From Ascarosepion bandense (lineage: Eukaryota > Mollusca > Cephalopoda > Sepiida > Sepiidae): DNA of 64,000 bases. Location of the stretch: contig JBBBDQ010001185.1 of NCBI GenBank assembly GCA_037127315.1, forward strand, positions 1,392,001 to 1,456,000, in the 5' to 3' direction. Under the pieces are notes generated by a model that was given only the letters and a program-made list of their open reading frames with translations, did not search any database and was not told the origin of the DNA. Positions 1 through 11,454 of the stretch are shown piece by piece (within the stretch, counting starts at the first letter, position 1; each line of letters begins with the position of its first letter). The position numbers and the translations under genes were made by a program.

Positions 1-1190
1 ATTTTGAACTACATTGGGCTGCTCGAGTGATAAACATTGAATAAATTTACAATTGTCATTTAGGTACCCCCACTAAAATCACTTCATAAAAGGCCCAAAA
101 CCTTAAAAAAGTGGATTTTTTTTTCCCATAATGTTTGTTATTAAAAGGAAAGATCAAAGTATTTTTTTAATTATTTAAACATTTTTTTTTATCTCTTCTA
201 ACAGGTTTGAAATTCTTGTAAAAAATCAAATTATTTTATAATTATTTATTTTTTTTTAAGCATTTTGAAAATTTTTTTTAAACATTTTTGAAAATCTACT
301 CAATAGTAAAATAAAAAATGTAATAAAACTATGACAGTATTCAATTTACTAAGCTTTTAATTGCTTTAATAAGGATATTAGTCTGAAGAAAAATTGTTTT
401 TCGATTAATGACAATTTTAAAAGAATTGTTTTTAATCTTTTTAAAATCTTTAAAAAATTATAATTTATAAAGTTCCAAAAATGTTTTAAAAATACTTCAA
501 AGATTTGTTAGTTTAACTCATTACGTGAAGATTATATTTAGTAATTGAAAAATTGAAGATTTTAATTTTTGTGACTTTGTATTTTTAAAATAATTAAACA
601 AGTTTTTTTTTTGTGTATTTGAAGTTTTTTTTCTATGGTAATTTCTAGGGGTATATTAAAAGGTCATGTGTTTCATGGTTTCTTTCTCTTACAGGAAAAC
701 ATTGTCACTTGTGATTACCATATACTTATCTTGCATCTGTCAAACTGTCATCACATTTCAAATAAGACAGAAAGGTCAGAAAGTTCAACTCTGTGTTTAA
801 TAAATAGTTTTATTCTAAATTTCTTGCTATAAATAAGTAATACTTGTGTAAATCTGATTAATTAAACATTAAATTTGCTAATTTCTAAAAATAATGTGTC
901 AAATGTATATTTTATTTTTGCAAGATTTTTAAAACTGAGAATTACCTTTTGTTTAGAAATGTGTCGATTGCTCAAAAATGGCAACATTAAAAAAAAATTG
1001 AAAAATTTTGATTCCTATCAATATCATTTCTGTTTAAAATACACCAGAGTATTTTGCTTACTGGAAACAGAAAATTTAATCATTTAGCTTTCAATTAAAA
1101 CTAAAATATGTTTCAAGAAAACTTATTTTTAAGTACTTCCACTCATTTTCGATAACTATTTTAGAGTTAGACATTTTTATTTTATTTTAT
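1..1190. other. AT-rich noncoding DNA
   Basis: No coding or RNA signal was recognised on either strand; short open frames here are AT-rich chance frames. The stretch around 136-200 weakly resembles the 14.2 kb tandem repeat. An upstream NADK2 exon was looked for here and not found. Confidence 0.6.
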
Positions 1191-1194
1191 TTGT

Positions 1195-2045
1195 TTTATA
1201 CAAACTCTTAAGCCTGCTTTGGGATCTCTTGTCCTTCAGAGTAGATGTGGCTGTGACCCAAGAGACACATTGTTTGTGAAGTTGATGCTTGATTGTTATC
1301 TAATGACTTTGTCATCTATTTAGCATACGAGGACCAGCAGACCAGAGGTGTTTCCTTGTTGGTTAAATGTGCCCTGAGTGTGATGGTGGACCTTGTCAAT
1401 GTGGGAAGCCAGTTGATCATGGCCAATATTACTGTAAACAGTAGTTCATTTTGTATTGTTGTAGTTTATGTGCCTAACGACTGGAGTGTGTCTGTTTTTT
1501 TTTTTGTCAGTTGGGGCTGTTCCTGGTGGATTCTTTGTGCCTAATCTTAGTGGTGGACTGGAATGCCATTCTGGACCCCAAGCTAAATAGTGGGTGGAAA
1601 GCTAGTGGGACAAATTTGGTCTCATTGATAGATACTGGGTTGTTCACTCTGGAGAGAGGAGGTAGATGTGGGCACTTAATTGGCTGTCTACCAAGGTAGT
1701 CAGCTATCTGGATAGAATGCTTGTGAGAAGGATTGATCTAGATTTGTTAGATTGTCCTACATTTCACTGGTTAGGCTATTTGGACCATCAAACTCGTTTG
1801 TGCCCAGATGGCATTAGATCGTAGACCTAGACTTACTGGATACTGGAAGTTCGTGTCAAAAGCTGGACTTCTTAGCTAAGGCTAACAAGGTGAAGACAGT
1901 CTATCCTGGGTGGTGGCAGAGGGGATCCCCTATAGGTAGGATTAGCTAGACAAGCCCCGGACCAGTTTGGCTAGCAAGCATTACTGGTGTCAGGTAATTG
2001 GGCGTAATTATGTCTAACGAAGCTGTGAGCATGGGCTCAGAATTA
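1195..2045 (+). pseudogene. Tx1/L1-type LINE ORF2 endonuclease remnant
   Basis: This is a decayed apurinic-type endonuclease from a non-LTR retrotransposon, the domain that nicks target DNA before reverse transcription. Translated in several frames it gives VAVTQETHC near 1247-1273 (the catalytic QET motif), YEDQQTRGVSLLVK near 1326, VDWNAILDPK near 1555 (equivalent of the GDWN motif, first G lost) and YLDRMLVRRIDLDL near 1702. Such strings are typical of Tx1-like ORF2 proteins. Reading frames change at least three times, one of them at a T-run near 1495-1505, and the reverse transcriptase is missing. The element ends where the Gypsy LTR-like sequence begins. Family assignment is from remembered motifs and was not searched. 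Confidence 0.7.
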
Positions 2046-2061
2046 CGCAAGGAAGAGATCT

Positions 2062-2240
2062 GTTGAGGTGGCAATTGATATTTGTTGTTCTGTCTTTCTT
2101 CTGGTATTTGTCTTATTTGTATTAATGCCTATTAGCATGGAGCACACTTCTTCTGGGTATTGTCCTACCACCTCAGCAATACAACAGATTGGCAATGAAG
2201 AAAATTCGCTGTTTATTATAATAGTGGTGGACAAAGATTT
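2062..2240 (+). repeat. 5' LTR remnant of the Gypsy element
   Basis: The sequence around 2085-2190, including a shared GTCTTATTTGTATTAAT string, recurs with substitutions and small gaps at 7760-7890. The two copies flank the gag-pol remnant, as expected for LTRs. The outer boundaries are not clear and the primer binding site was not recognised. Confidence 0.6.
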
Positions 2241-2262
2241 CTTTTTTTTTTTTTTTTTTTTT
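2241..2262. repeat. poly(T) tract
   Basis: Uninterrupted T run just after the 5' LTR remnant; a shorter A run follows at about 2286-2298. Confidence 0.9.
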
Positions 2263-2469
2263 CAACTGGCAAAACCAGTACGTTGAAAAAAAAAAAAACT
2301 TGCACTGGAAATAATGGACTGTCAACAAAAATACCAACAAACAAAATCTATATACAACAGATCTGGCTATGTAGATTTCAGAAAAGCAAATCTATTATAA
2401 CAGGTTTGGTGTCAAAAGCTTAATCAGTTTGATCAGTTTCAAAATAATTTGGAAGAACAGCAAATTTAA

Positions 2470-3650
2470 AAATGATGGACTTCCAGAAATGCTTCCTTGA
2501 ATTTTTTAAACTACAAGAATTAGCTAAAAAATAGCAAGAAAAGCAACATGCTATACTGTTGGAAATTTTCTCAAAAAAGTGAAACAAGTCTAGATAAATC
2601 AGATACAGTTTCTCAGGATCATTCAGTTAAGTGCCATATGTGATATATGCTTGGGTGATCATATCTCGAAAGGGACATGACTGACTGGGCAGATGATTAT
2701 CCCATAGTAGGTTGCCATTAGTTTATGTGGTAGACTGATTGCCAGCCAAAGCTATAGGACCCAATTTGTCCTGTTATTTAACCCATAACTGGAGGGAAGA
2801 GACAGATTAATACCTTTCTTAAGGGTATTTGCATGTAAGTGAATGCATAGAATTCAACTGAAATTTGAACTCTGCTCCTTGATTTCTTGTTCTGAGCTGA
2901 TATCTATTGCACCATAATGCACTGTGTTTAAATCAATTTGAAATTTTACATATAAACCTGAAAAGGTTACATTTGATGCTTATTATTTCAGGTTTGAGAA
3001 TATATTTGTTTAAGACTGTTTGAACTGGACAGATGTTGAAATTCATTTACTATTAAGTTTGGTGCTTCAGAATGCAAAATATACAGAAACTACATTCTAC
3101 CAAAACAACCTGGAGAAATTATGTTTGAAGAAACTATCCAGATATTGTCTAAAATTTTGGAACTTAGTTCTTTATCGAACATGCAATGATGTTGCTTAAA
3201 ATTATCAAAAAACAATGAAGAAGACTACACAACGTACACAAGTAAAGTGAATAAGGAAGTTCCGACTGAATGAATTAAGCACAGATATGTTCAAGTGTTT
3301 AATTTTTGTACAAGGATTAACCTCACCAAACAAAATGGATGCATGTGCTAGACACTTAAAGTTGAAACAAGATCAGGAAATAACTCTACAAGAATTGGCT
3401 AAGGAATGTCAGAGAATTGTAAACTTAAAAAAAGATACAAATATTGAACAATGGGACATATATATTAGAAAAGTAAAACCACAAAGTAGGGAAGTTAAAC
3501 TAAATCTAGGCTATGGTTGTGGTCAGTTACATCTATATAAGGATTGTCCCTTCAAAGATAAAAAATGATTCAATTGTGGTTATAAGGATCATAAAAGTTC
3601 TTTTTGTAAAAGAAAAGTCAAAAGAAAACCAAAAACTATGGTTTGTTAAA
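2470..3650 (+). pseudogene. Gypsy gag remnant (capsid and zinc knuckles)
   Basis: Gag packages the element RNA into particles. An amino-terminal piece (MDFQKCFLEFFKLQELAKK in one frame, about 2474-2530) precedes the SINE insertion. The longest open piece, 3287-3568, is capsid-like. It ends in a zinc knuckle, CGQLHLYKDC, and a second knuckle-like motif, CGYKDHKSSFC, follows after a stop. Several stops and frame changes are present. The knuckles just upstream of a protease motif support gag over any cellular protein. Confidence 0.7.
2622..2924 (-). repeat. tRNA-derived SINE, copy 1
   Basis: Reverse-strand copy of the family at 38022, 54704 and 57915. On the - strand it begins with a tRNA-like head (GGTGCAATAGATATCAGC), has a B-box-like region, then a shared body, a hairpin at 2660-2679 (CATGTCCC / GAGATATG with a TTTC loop) and the tail GGCACTTAACTG. 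It interrupts Gypsy gag. Confidence 0.75.
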
Positions 3651-3699
3651 CCATGAGTGAAAAAGTCGCAGAAAAAAAAAAATTGTAAGTACCTGATTG

Positions 3700-4487
3700 A
3701 ACTACACAAAAGTAAAAATGAAAATTGACACAGGGTCAGACCTAACAATTATAAATGTGGATACATTGAATAAAAGTGGTAAACTGGCATTATGCAGATC
3801 TAAAAAAGTTGCCAAGGGCATATCGGGCAAAAAAATTGAATTTCTCTGTGAAATGTAAATGTTGGTTTTGCTGGAAAAGAGAAAATTAATAGCCTATATC
3901 ATGCAGCAAACACAGAATCTCTTTGATACTGATTGGATGGAGGAGTTTGATTTATTCAGTATTTCTATCAACACATTTTTAACAATGTTGTTGAATCATC
4001 TAATTACACAGAAAATTTCAAATGGGATTTAAAGGCAAAATTCCCAGATATTTTTTTCTGAAGGCCTAGGATTTTGTTCAAAGCTTGAGTTAGAAGAAAA
4101 GGTAACTCCAGTGTTTCAACCTAAGCAACCAGTACCAGTCGTCGTATTAGAAGACATAGACAAAGAGTTTGAACATCTAGAAAAATTATTTGCAAAGCTG
4201 AATGGAGGAAAAATATTTTTTAGGTTAGACTTGTCAGAAGAATACTTACAAATTGTTATGGATGAGGAGTGTGCAAAAATATTAACTATAAATACACACA
4301 AGGGTCTGTTTAAGTTTAACAGATTACTGCAATTTTTCAACAAACAATGGCCATGATGCTAAATAGTTTAGATTATGCTATAGCATATCTTGATGATGTG
4401 TTAATTAAAACATGGACTGTAATGAGCATGCAAAGCATGTGAATGAGATGTTTAAAAGGATAAAGAATTACGGTTTTAAGCTCAATA
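3700..4487 (+). pseudogene. Gypsy protease and amino-terminal reverse transcriptase remnant
   Basis: The aspartic protease active site is visible as KIDTGSDLTIIN at about 3720-3758. Reverse transcriptase follows: a segment from 4111 to 4356 with FFRLDLSEEYLQI (palm motif A, catalytic Asp) and NTHKGLFKFNRL, then AYLDDVLI near 4380-4406 in another frame, the YLDD form of the polymerase active site. The RT is then broken by the mariner at 4490 and resumes at 5753. It is a dead polyprotein piece. Confidence 0.78.
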
Positions 4488-4489
4488 TA

Positions 4490-5750
4490 ACACATCACTC
4501 AATAAGACCCAGACCAGACTTATAGATGGCACCACTAAAAAAAAATCCATATGATTTTTATGAAGTACTAACCTTCAAATGGTACGTAACAAAATTTGGA
4601 CCCAATCAGATTATTAGTTTACAAATTACATTATCTAAGTGAAGTTACTGTTGTACATTTTCAAAACAATGGAAAAATCTGAATTTCGTGTGTTGATAAA
4701 GCATTGCTTTCTGATGGGGTGGGGAAATACTGTTCAAGCAAAACAATGGCTTGAAAAGTGTTATTAGGACTCTGCTTTGTCAGAAATAACAGTTAAGAGG
4801 TGGTATGTTTACCTTAAACGTGATTGTACAGACACAAATGATGCTGAACACTCAGGTTGTCTAAAACCAGTAGTTGTCCCAGAAAACACCAAAAAATCCA
4901 CACTCATTTTGGCTGATCGTAAATTGAATTTGCACGAGATAGCATATCAATAGGCAGTGTATTCACCATTTTGTATGAATATTTGTCAATGAGAAAGCTG
5001 TGTTCAAAGTAGGTGCCACGTTTGTCCACAGTCAAACAAAAACGTGTTGACGATTCAGAATGTTGTTTGCAACTGTTTTAATGCAACAAGGAGTTTTTGT
5101 GTAAATATGTGACACTGGATGAAACATGGATCCACCACTTCACTCTGGAGTCAAATCAGCAGTCAGCTGAGTAGACAGCAGCAAGTGAAAGCCATCCAAA
5201 GCAACCAAGGATGTAAACATCAGCAGGCAAGGTTTTGGTTTCCATATTTTGGGATGCCAAGGTATTTTTTCATTGGTGACCTTGAGAAAGGAAGAACCAT
5301 CAATAATGAATATTATATAGCATTATTGGTGTGTCTGAAGAAAGAAATTACCAAAAAATGGCCAGAAATGAAGAAGAAAAGCGTTATCTTTCACCAAGAC
5401 AATACATCGTGTCACAAGTCAATCACAATGATGGTAGAACTACTTGAATTGCACTTTGAATCACTTCTGCATCCACCCTATTCTCCAGATCTGGTCACCA
5501 GTAACTACAGGCTATTTACAGACCTTAAAAGAATGCTCCAGGAAAAGAGATTTGACTCCAGTGAAGAAATGATATCGAAAACTGGAAACATAGAGACCAA
5601 AGACATTGTTCTACAAAGAAGGCATTGAATTGTTAGAGAAGTGTTGGAATCAGTCTCCTTCTAGGGTGATAGTCTATGTTGATGAATAAAGTCAAATTTT
5701 GTCTAAAAGTTGTTTTGTTAGTTAGACCTGGGATTTATTGAGTGATGTGT
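4490..5750 (+). mobile_element. mariner element, copy 1 (1261 bp, complete ends, TA target duplication)
   Basis: Terminal inverted repeats are ACACATCACTCAATAA plus about 10 less exact bases at both ends. The element is flanked by TA at 4488-4489 and 5751-5752, the standard mariner target duplication. Removing it joins the two halves of the Gypsy RT, so it landed after the Gypsy element. It is of the same family as the copy at 23380-24612. Confidence 0.93.
4669..5689 (+). pseudogene. mariner transposase pseudogene, copy 1
   Basis: A cut-and-paste transposase of the IS630-Tc1-mariner group. The start is MEKSEFRVLIKHC at 4669. The carboxy half is the best preserved: HQDNTSCHKS near 5392 (second catalytic Asp region) and HPPYSPDL near 5470 (conserved mariner motif), ending GATGAATAA at 5689. 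There are in-frame stops (for example in the KCY*D and NM*HW regions) and frameshifts. The sequence closely matches a mariner family common in invertebrates; this is from memory, not a search. Confidence 0.88.
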
Positions 5751-5752
5751 TA

Positions 5753-6534
5753 GGGAAGTGTGAGTTCTTTCTACCAAAATTTAGGTCAAATTATTGATGA
5801 CAAAGTAGAAAACTAGATTCTTGCAGAACAAGTGCTATAAAAAAACATGCCAGCACCTAAAAATATTGTATCCGTGCAAGCATTCTTAAGATTAGTAAAC
5901 TACTATAGTAACTACATTCCCAACATGAATGAACTCAGAGCACCTTTTAAATAAATTGTTGAAAAAAGATGAAAAATGCGTATGGTCTGAAGAATGTGAG
6001 AAAGCATTTCAGAATTGGAAAGCAGCTCTAATTTCTGATTTATCATTAACACATTATGACCCAAGTAAGGAAATATACGTAGCAAGTGAAGCTAGCAACT
6101 TTGAGTTAGGGGCTGTGTTGCTTCATAAACAAAATGATGGAAAACTAAAAGCTGTTTATCATGTCTCAAGGACGCTGCTGCTAGTGGAAGAAAAATACTC
6201 CCAAACCAAAAAAAGGTTGAGCAACGGTTTTTGCTGTAAAAAAAAAAAAAAGTTTCATAAGTATATTCAAGGCAGACAGTTTATTTTTCAAATAGATCAC
6301 CACCAGTTGGTGACAATTTTTGGCTCAAAGAAAGGTATTACAATGCACACTGCAAACAGACTGAAAAGATGGGTGACTATTTTACTTAACTATTACTTTA
6401 AAATGGAGTATTTACCTTCACAAAAGATAGTGCATGCAGACAGATTATGGAGATTGATTCCAAGAATGACGGAACCACTGGAAGAAACAGTAATAGCTTC
6501 CTTGGTTTGTGAACCAGAAATAAGTTATGTATAA
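5753..6534 (+). pseudogene. Gypsy reverse transcriptase end and RNase H remnant
   Basis: Just after the mariner, GKCEFFLPKF is the RT thumb motif that normally follows the stretch ending at 4487. The open piece 5929-6534 carries the connection and RNase H: HYDPSKEIYVASEASNFELG (RNase H start, first catalytic Asp replaced by Glu), HVSRTLLLVEEKYSQTKK, and FQIDHHQLVTIFG. It ends with HADRLWRLIP, the usual A-D-x-L-S-R-L-P region. An A-run at about 6239-6251 may mark a frame change. Confidence 0.82.
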
Positions 6535-6539
6535 CACTG

Positions 6540-7580
6540 AGAGAATTGACCTGTCACAATTGATGAGATTAGAACTAAACTGAAGTGTGACAAGTTCATA
6601 ACTCACAAAAAGAAAGAATTATTGGAAAAATAAGAAAAATATTTACTTGGTCAAAAATTGCAAGAATTGCCAGTTAGTGGCAAAGTCATCATCTATGGCA
6701 AAAAAACAAAAAAGCCTTGGTCTAGGCTACACATAGATTATGCAGGGCTGATAAGGGGTATATAGTACTTTGTTGAGGTGGATACCTTTTCAAAATGTCC
6801 GGAAGTATTCAGATGCAAATTGCCAACAACAAAAATCACAAAATTTCGAAATAAGTTGTTTGCAAGATTTGGTGTACTGGATATGATTGTATCAGACAAT
6901 GGGACACAATTTTCAAGGGAATTCGAAAATCTTTGCAAAATGCATACATTGACTCATTTGACATCTGTGCCCTACCATCCAAGATCTAACTGGTTGGTAG
7001 AATGATTTATAATTTTTTTTTTTTTTTAAAAGTGCAATAAAGGTGGAAGGAATAGAAACAAGAAATGAAGAGTTACAGAATTTCTTATCTGTCTACCCCA
7101 TCACACCAAACGCAAACACTAATGCAGAAATATTTCCAGCAGTTAATATTTGCAAGGAAAATCAAACCAGTTTTCAATAAACTGAAACCAAATAAAAAAA
7201 AAAAACAAAAAAAAAATTATGAGTGACAGAACTAAGTACAGTGGTAAACACTCTTACCGTGGTGACAGTTTTTTTGTTTTTTTTTTAATTACAAACTCTG
7301 TAAATAGTCATGGGAAGAAAGCATTATAGACAAGAGAATTGGCCACCTGATGTACTTTATAAAACATCCAAGATGGATTTTAAGGAGGCATGTTTATCAA
7401 ATAAAAAGAAAGTACACTTCTGAACAGTGTAGGGAAAAACCCATGCAAGTAATATATGCCATGGTTGTTGTGCCAATGCTTCCAGAGGTACAACAAAGAT
7501 GCTTAGGAAAGCAAAAAAGGAGAGCTGTGGGAACAATTGATAGATTCAAAAAAACAAAAATCTCATCCAGGGGATGAAAC
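6540..7580 (+). pseudogene. Gypsy integrase remnant
   Basis: The integrase inserts element DNA into the genome. KNCQLVAKSSSM near 6660 is the zinc-domain end. The core at 6775-7005 contains VDTFSKCPEVFRCKLPTTK (first catalytic Asp), VSDNGTQFSREFENLCK (second) and PYHPRSNWLVE, whose final Glu is the third catalytic position of the DDE triad. A T-run at 7011-7027 disrupts the frame. Carboxy-terminal pieces continue to about 7577. Confidence 0.82.
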
Positions 7581-7589
7581 ATTTCATGG

Positions 7590-7990
7590 GGTTGGTGTTG
7601 TAGAGCTACTCCTCTGGCATTCTCAATAATGGAATGGTCTGTGGACTGAGGTAGCTATAAAAATAATGACTAAGAGCAGTCTGCAATTCGGAGTGTCATT
7701 GATGATTACTATTGGACTGTGCTCTCTGCAATTCTAATGATTTAACCTCTCCACTCTTCTATTATTTGTTGTTTTGTCTTCTGGTGTTTGTCTTATTTGT
7801 ATTAATATTCCTTAGCTTGGATATTGTACTGTAGATACCCAGCATACATCTTCTGAGTATCATCCTGCCACCTTGGTAATATAACAGTATTTCTATGCAA
7901 TTCCTGGATACAAAGTTGTTAGTACAATTATTGATGGCTCAAACAGGTCTATTCTCCATGCAAGAACTATTGACCTCTCCTGATTATTGT
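7590..7990 (+). repeat. 3' LTR remnant of the Gypsy element
   Basis: Follows the end of pol. The part at 7740-7910 matches the 5' block at 2062-2240. The outer end cannot be fixed and could lie further right. Confidence 0.55.
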
Positions 7991-8685
7991 AACAGCATTT
8001 GCTGTCTTGCTTTTTAACAAGACTTCTGGAACAAGTCTTTAGGTCAGAGTTTTTTCTTCAGGGAGGCAAATCACATAAAATCAAGCAAAGCCGCAGTCTC
8101 ATCTTTCTCCTAGTCTGCAGTAGTCTCTGTCTTGACTGCTTTCTCTCTCTACTTTGTTTTGTTGTAATGTCTTTGCTAAATCTCTCCAGTCTTATCTCTG
8201 CTATGTGTCTCTTCATGTCTGCACATTGAATCTCTCTAACAGAAGATAACCACTCCAGACCCTGTTGAATCTTCCCATGTGTCATGTCCCTGCTTGGCGT
8301 TCTGTTCTTTTTCTAGACATCTGCGGAAGGGCTGATGGTGGGACATTGTTCTCTGGGAATGCCAGTTCCCTAAACAACCAATCAAGGCTCTCCTTGCAAC
8401 TGTCCAAATATAAAAAGAGTCCCTCCTCCCTCCCTGCAATTTTATCTGAGCTCTCTCCTTCTTTTGGTCACCTGATCAAACCCATTTCTTTCCTGCTTTG
8501 TGTGAGTGCATCTCGCCATCACTACATGAGAAGTATGGTCTAGCCATAATAGCCAAATTTTGATCACATTTTTGCACCTGGGATTTATCAATTCAACCCT
8601 TTTGCAAATATGTGACAAAAAATGGGACCATCTCTTGATTTGAGATATTTTATCACATTTTGGCAAATGACAAATTTAATTATTG
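7991..8685. other. unclassified noncoding block, possibly more LTR sequence
   Basis: Higher GC than the flanks, pyrimidine-rich, with CCAATCA near 8378 followed by TATAAAA at 8409-8415, a promoter-like layout as in an LTR. No coding similarity was recognised on either strand; open frames here look like chance frames. Confidence 0.35.
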
Positions 8686-8709
8686 TTTTTTTTTTTTTTT
8701 TTTTTTTTT
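8686..8709. repeat. poly(T) tract
   Basis: Continuous T run of about 24 bases. Confidence 0.9.
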
Positions 8710-9289
8710 CTATTAGTTTTTATCAATGGTCTGAATTTTGCTCCCAGCAGTCACTCTGTATATAATGGTCGTAAAAAACATTATCTAAGCTGGTCACTCA
8801 TTTTTAGTGATCATAAAAATATTTGTTCTTTCTAGTTGGTCCTTAGAATATGCTATCACTCAATCTGAGTCTTGACCAAAACCAGATGGTACCTTTGCTT
8901 TACTGTTCTAGCAGACAAAAAGTCATTACCATTTTCTGTGTTTCTTCATCTGGTCATCAGCACATCTTTAGTCTATTGAAAATTAGTGTTTTTCTACCTT
9001 CTAGTCTTTTTTCTATTTATTAGAGCCTTTAAAATTGTCACATCATGGTTAAAGATAATTTAATTTTAAACATAAACAATATAACTTTCTAGATTTTAGT
9101 AGTCTTTGTTCTTCATACTTAATTCATTTTTTTGTTTTCGACCTTGATTGATGATTACCCAGAAGATGCTGTGCATAAATAAACATTATTTTTGCCAAAA
9201 GCAAAAAGTAAGTATAATTTTTAGGAAATACACTTAATCCTTTAATTTACTAATTTATTTGAAACCAATCTTAGGGGAAAATGGTTCTA
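8710..9289. other. AT-rich spacer
   Basis: Nothing recognised. Confidence 0.5.
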
Positions 9290-9359
9290 TGGTAAGATGA
9301 ATGCTATAAAGTTGAAGTAGAAATCAGTTTGTACTATAAACTGATTTTTATTTAATTTT

Positions 9360-10090
9360 ATTCGCTCTGTTGGCGGGGCTTCAGAATGTGTCAACTGCAC
9401 CTCTGCAGAGGGTAAAAGTCCCTCAATGGGGCCACCTGTTGGTTGTGGGTGGTGACCTGTGATGTCTGGGGACGGGATCCTGGTGGTTGAGCAGGTCATG
9501 ACCTGGATGCAGAGAGGCCATATTCCTGCAACACACCACTTTGGCCCTTACCTGGGCTAGACGGGCGGTCGGAGAGGCCCGATCCGATCAATCAGCTAGT
9601 CATGTCAAGCCCTAATACTTACATAAAATCTGCTAACTAAAACAACATCACTCAATAGTTGTGTCATTAAAATGGAACTGATTCCCAGCTACAAACAAGA
9701 GATAGACTACGTGTAAGTATTAGAAGGCGGTGACAAGGGTCAATCTACTAGTAAGGAAAAGCTGTTACACAAAAGGTTTTCAATCTGAATTTTTCATAAA
9801 AAATGGGTCTGGAAAATAAAGAGAAACCCGAAATGCTAACTGCCTCTTACTAGTGTGAGTATACCTTTCTTGTATCCCTGGGATAATAGGGCGAATGGGT
9901 TTCCCCCCTAATATCTCCCGCTGTTGGGCTCCGAGGAGGGTGGGGAACAAGGAAGGTGAAATTTAAAAAAAATAACTCATAGCAAGCAACAAATAAAAAT
10001 AAAAGACCCCATACCAAATACAGCTCAGAGAGCCTAGCCTCTGAACCAGAGTCAGACAATGAATTTGATCAAAAGCAGTTTCCGAGATTC
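9360..10090 (+). promoter_or_regulatory. GC-rich LINE 5' leader
   Basis: A block markedly less AT-rich than its surroundings directly upstream of ORF1, without a recognisable protein. LINE 5'UTRs often hold an internal promoter; that role here is inference. Confidence 0.35.
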
Positions 10091-10096
10091 ATTGTC

Positions 10097-11225
10097 TTGG
10101 AGTCAATGGAGAACACTCCAATAACCAAATTGTCCCCCTTCATTGTTGAAAAAACAATGAGATCCTTAACAAAATCAACTACCATTAAAAAACTAAGGAA
10201 TAACACCTTGTTAGTAGAGGTTACAAATAAAACTTCAACAAATAAGTTGTTGAAACAAAACCAGTTTGCTAATTTAAAGATAAAAGCCTACCCACACAAC
10301 TCCTTGAACTCCTCAAAGGGTGTGGTGAGAAGCTCAGATCTCTCTCTCTCTGCACGCTAGAGGAAATAAAGAATAATCTAAGGAAACAAGGGGTTACAGA
10401 CACTCAAAGAGTAATGATAAAAAAAAAACAATCAAATGACTCCAACAAGCACTTACATTCTCAATTTTAACACTCCAAAACCTCCTACTGAAATAAAAAT
10501 TGGATACTTGATAGAAAAAGTAGAGGTATATATACCAAACCCTCTGAGATGTCACAATTGTCAAAAGTTCAGACACCACAAGGAGAGATGTTTCAGATCA
10601 GCAAGATGTAAAGTTTGTGGAGAAATTGGGGATCATATTAACTGTGAACTCCCTTTAAAATGTGCAAACTGTACATTAAACCATGCAGCAGACTCAAAAG
10701 AATGTGAAGTCTGGAAAAAAGAAAAAAAAGTATCTGAAATTAAACATACCAATAATATACCATACCCAGAGGCAAGAAGGACAGTAGAGCGCTTATTGAG
10801 TGCTATATGCAAATATAGCCAGAGCATCAAACAGCACAAGGCAAGGACAAGAAACAACACAAGACAATCTATCAGAAGTGGTGAAAGAACTAAGATCTCT
10901 ATTGGAGATACTAAAGAAAAATTTGACCAGTTCGACACTGAGATCTGATACGGATCCAGATCTAAAGGAAACTGAAGGTGCTACAATTGAAAGAAAGTTG
11001 CAATCCAAACAACAGCAAACACCAATCCCCCCCATCACCACTACCAAGGTTAATAACTCTTTGTCTCCAAAAATGAATCCTTCTTCAAAGGATCATCATT
11101 ACAAATCGAAAACGGAAATTGTTCTAACGGAAAAGGAAAACAAATATGAACTGATGGAAATAGACAGGAAAGACGATCAAGACAGAGAAGCTCAAAAAGT
11201 CCAGACAAAATCAAACCAAAAATAA
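10097..11225 (+). pseudogene. LINE ORF1 (gag-like zinc-knuckle protein), frameshifted
   Basis: ORF1 proteins bind the element RNA and chaperone it. An amino part (10097-10360) is followed by a central part (10436-10948) with three knuckles: CHNCQKFRHHKERC, CKVCGEIGDHINC and CANCTLNHAADSKEC. The order knuckles, then CEVWKKEKKV, then PEARRTVE is typical of I/Nimb/Jockey-type ORF1. A frame change near 10795 continues as YANIARASNSTRQGQE in the frame ending at 11225, a polar low-complexity tail. At least two frameshifts make it nonfunctional. Confidence 0.78.
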
Positions 11226-11454
11226 CCAGTTCATCTCAAACACGGGAACGGTCTGCTTCCAGACAAAGAACAACAAATGAACCAAAGGATAAAACCAAAG
11301 GAACATTCCCTAATAAACAAGCAGAACCAAAAGAAATTCAAGGAACAAAACATAAGAATTGAAATACAAATAAGAGAGAAAGCATAGAAGAGATGGACAC
11401 CTCTACTACTAAATATTAGATAGACAAGTAAACTCTCTTAAAAATTTCTGGATA

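Larger units (their letters stand above)
2062..7990 (+). mobile_element. decayed Ty3/Gypsy LTR retrotransposon (with nested SINE and mariner)
   Basis: Remnants appear in the order LTR, gag with zinc knuckles, protease, reverse transcriptase, RNase H, integrase, LTR. RT before RNase H before integrase is the Ty3/Gypsy order. Two flanking blocks (about 2062-2240 and 7740-7910) share diverged sequence and act as the LTR pair. The element carries two later insertions: a tRNA-derived SINE on the - strand in gag (2622-2924) and a mariner in the RT (4490-5750). Stops, frameshifts and A/T runs throughout make it inactive. Confidence 0.82.

Noticed and set aside
9644..9658. ACATCACTCAATA, identical to the mariner terminal repeat core
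   Set aside because: Isolated within the LINE leader with no partner repeat or TA arrangement; probably chance.
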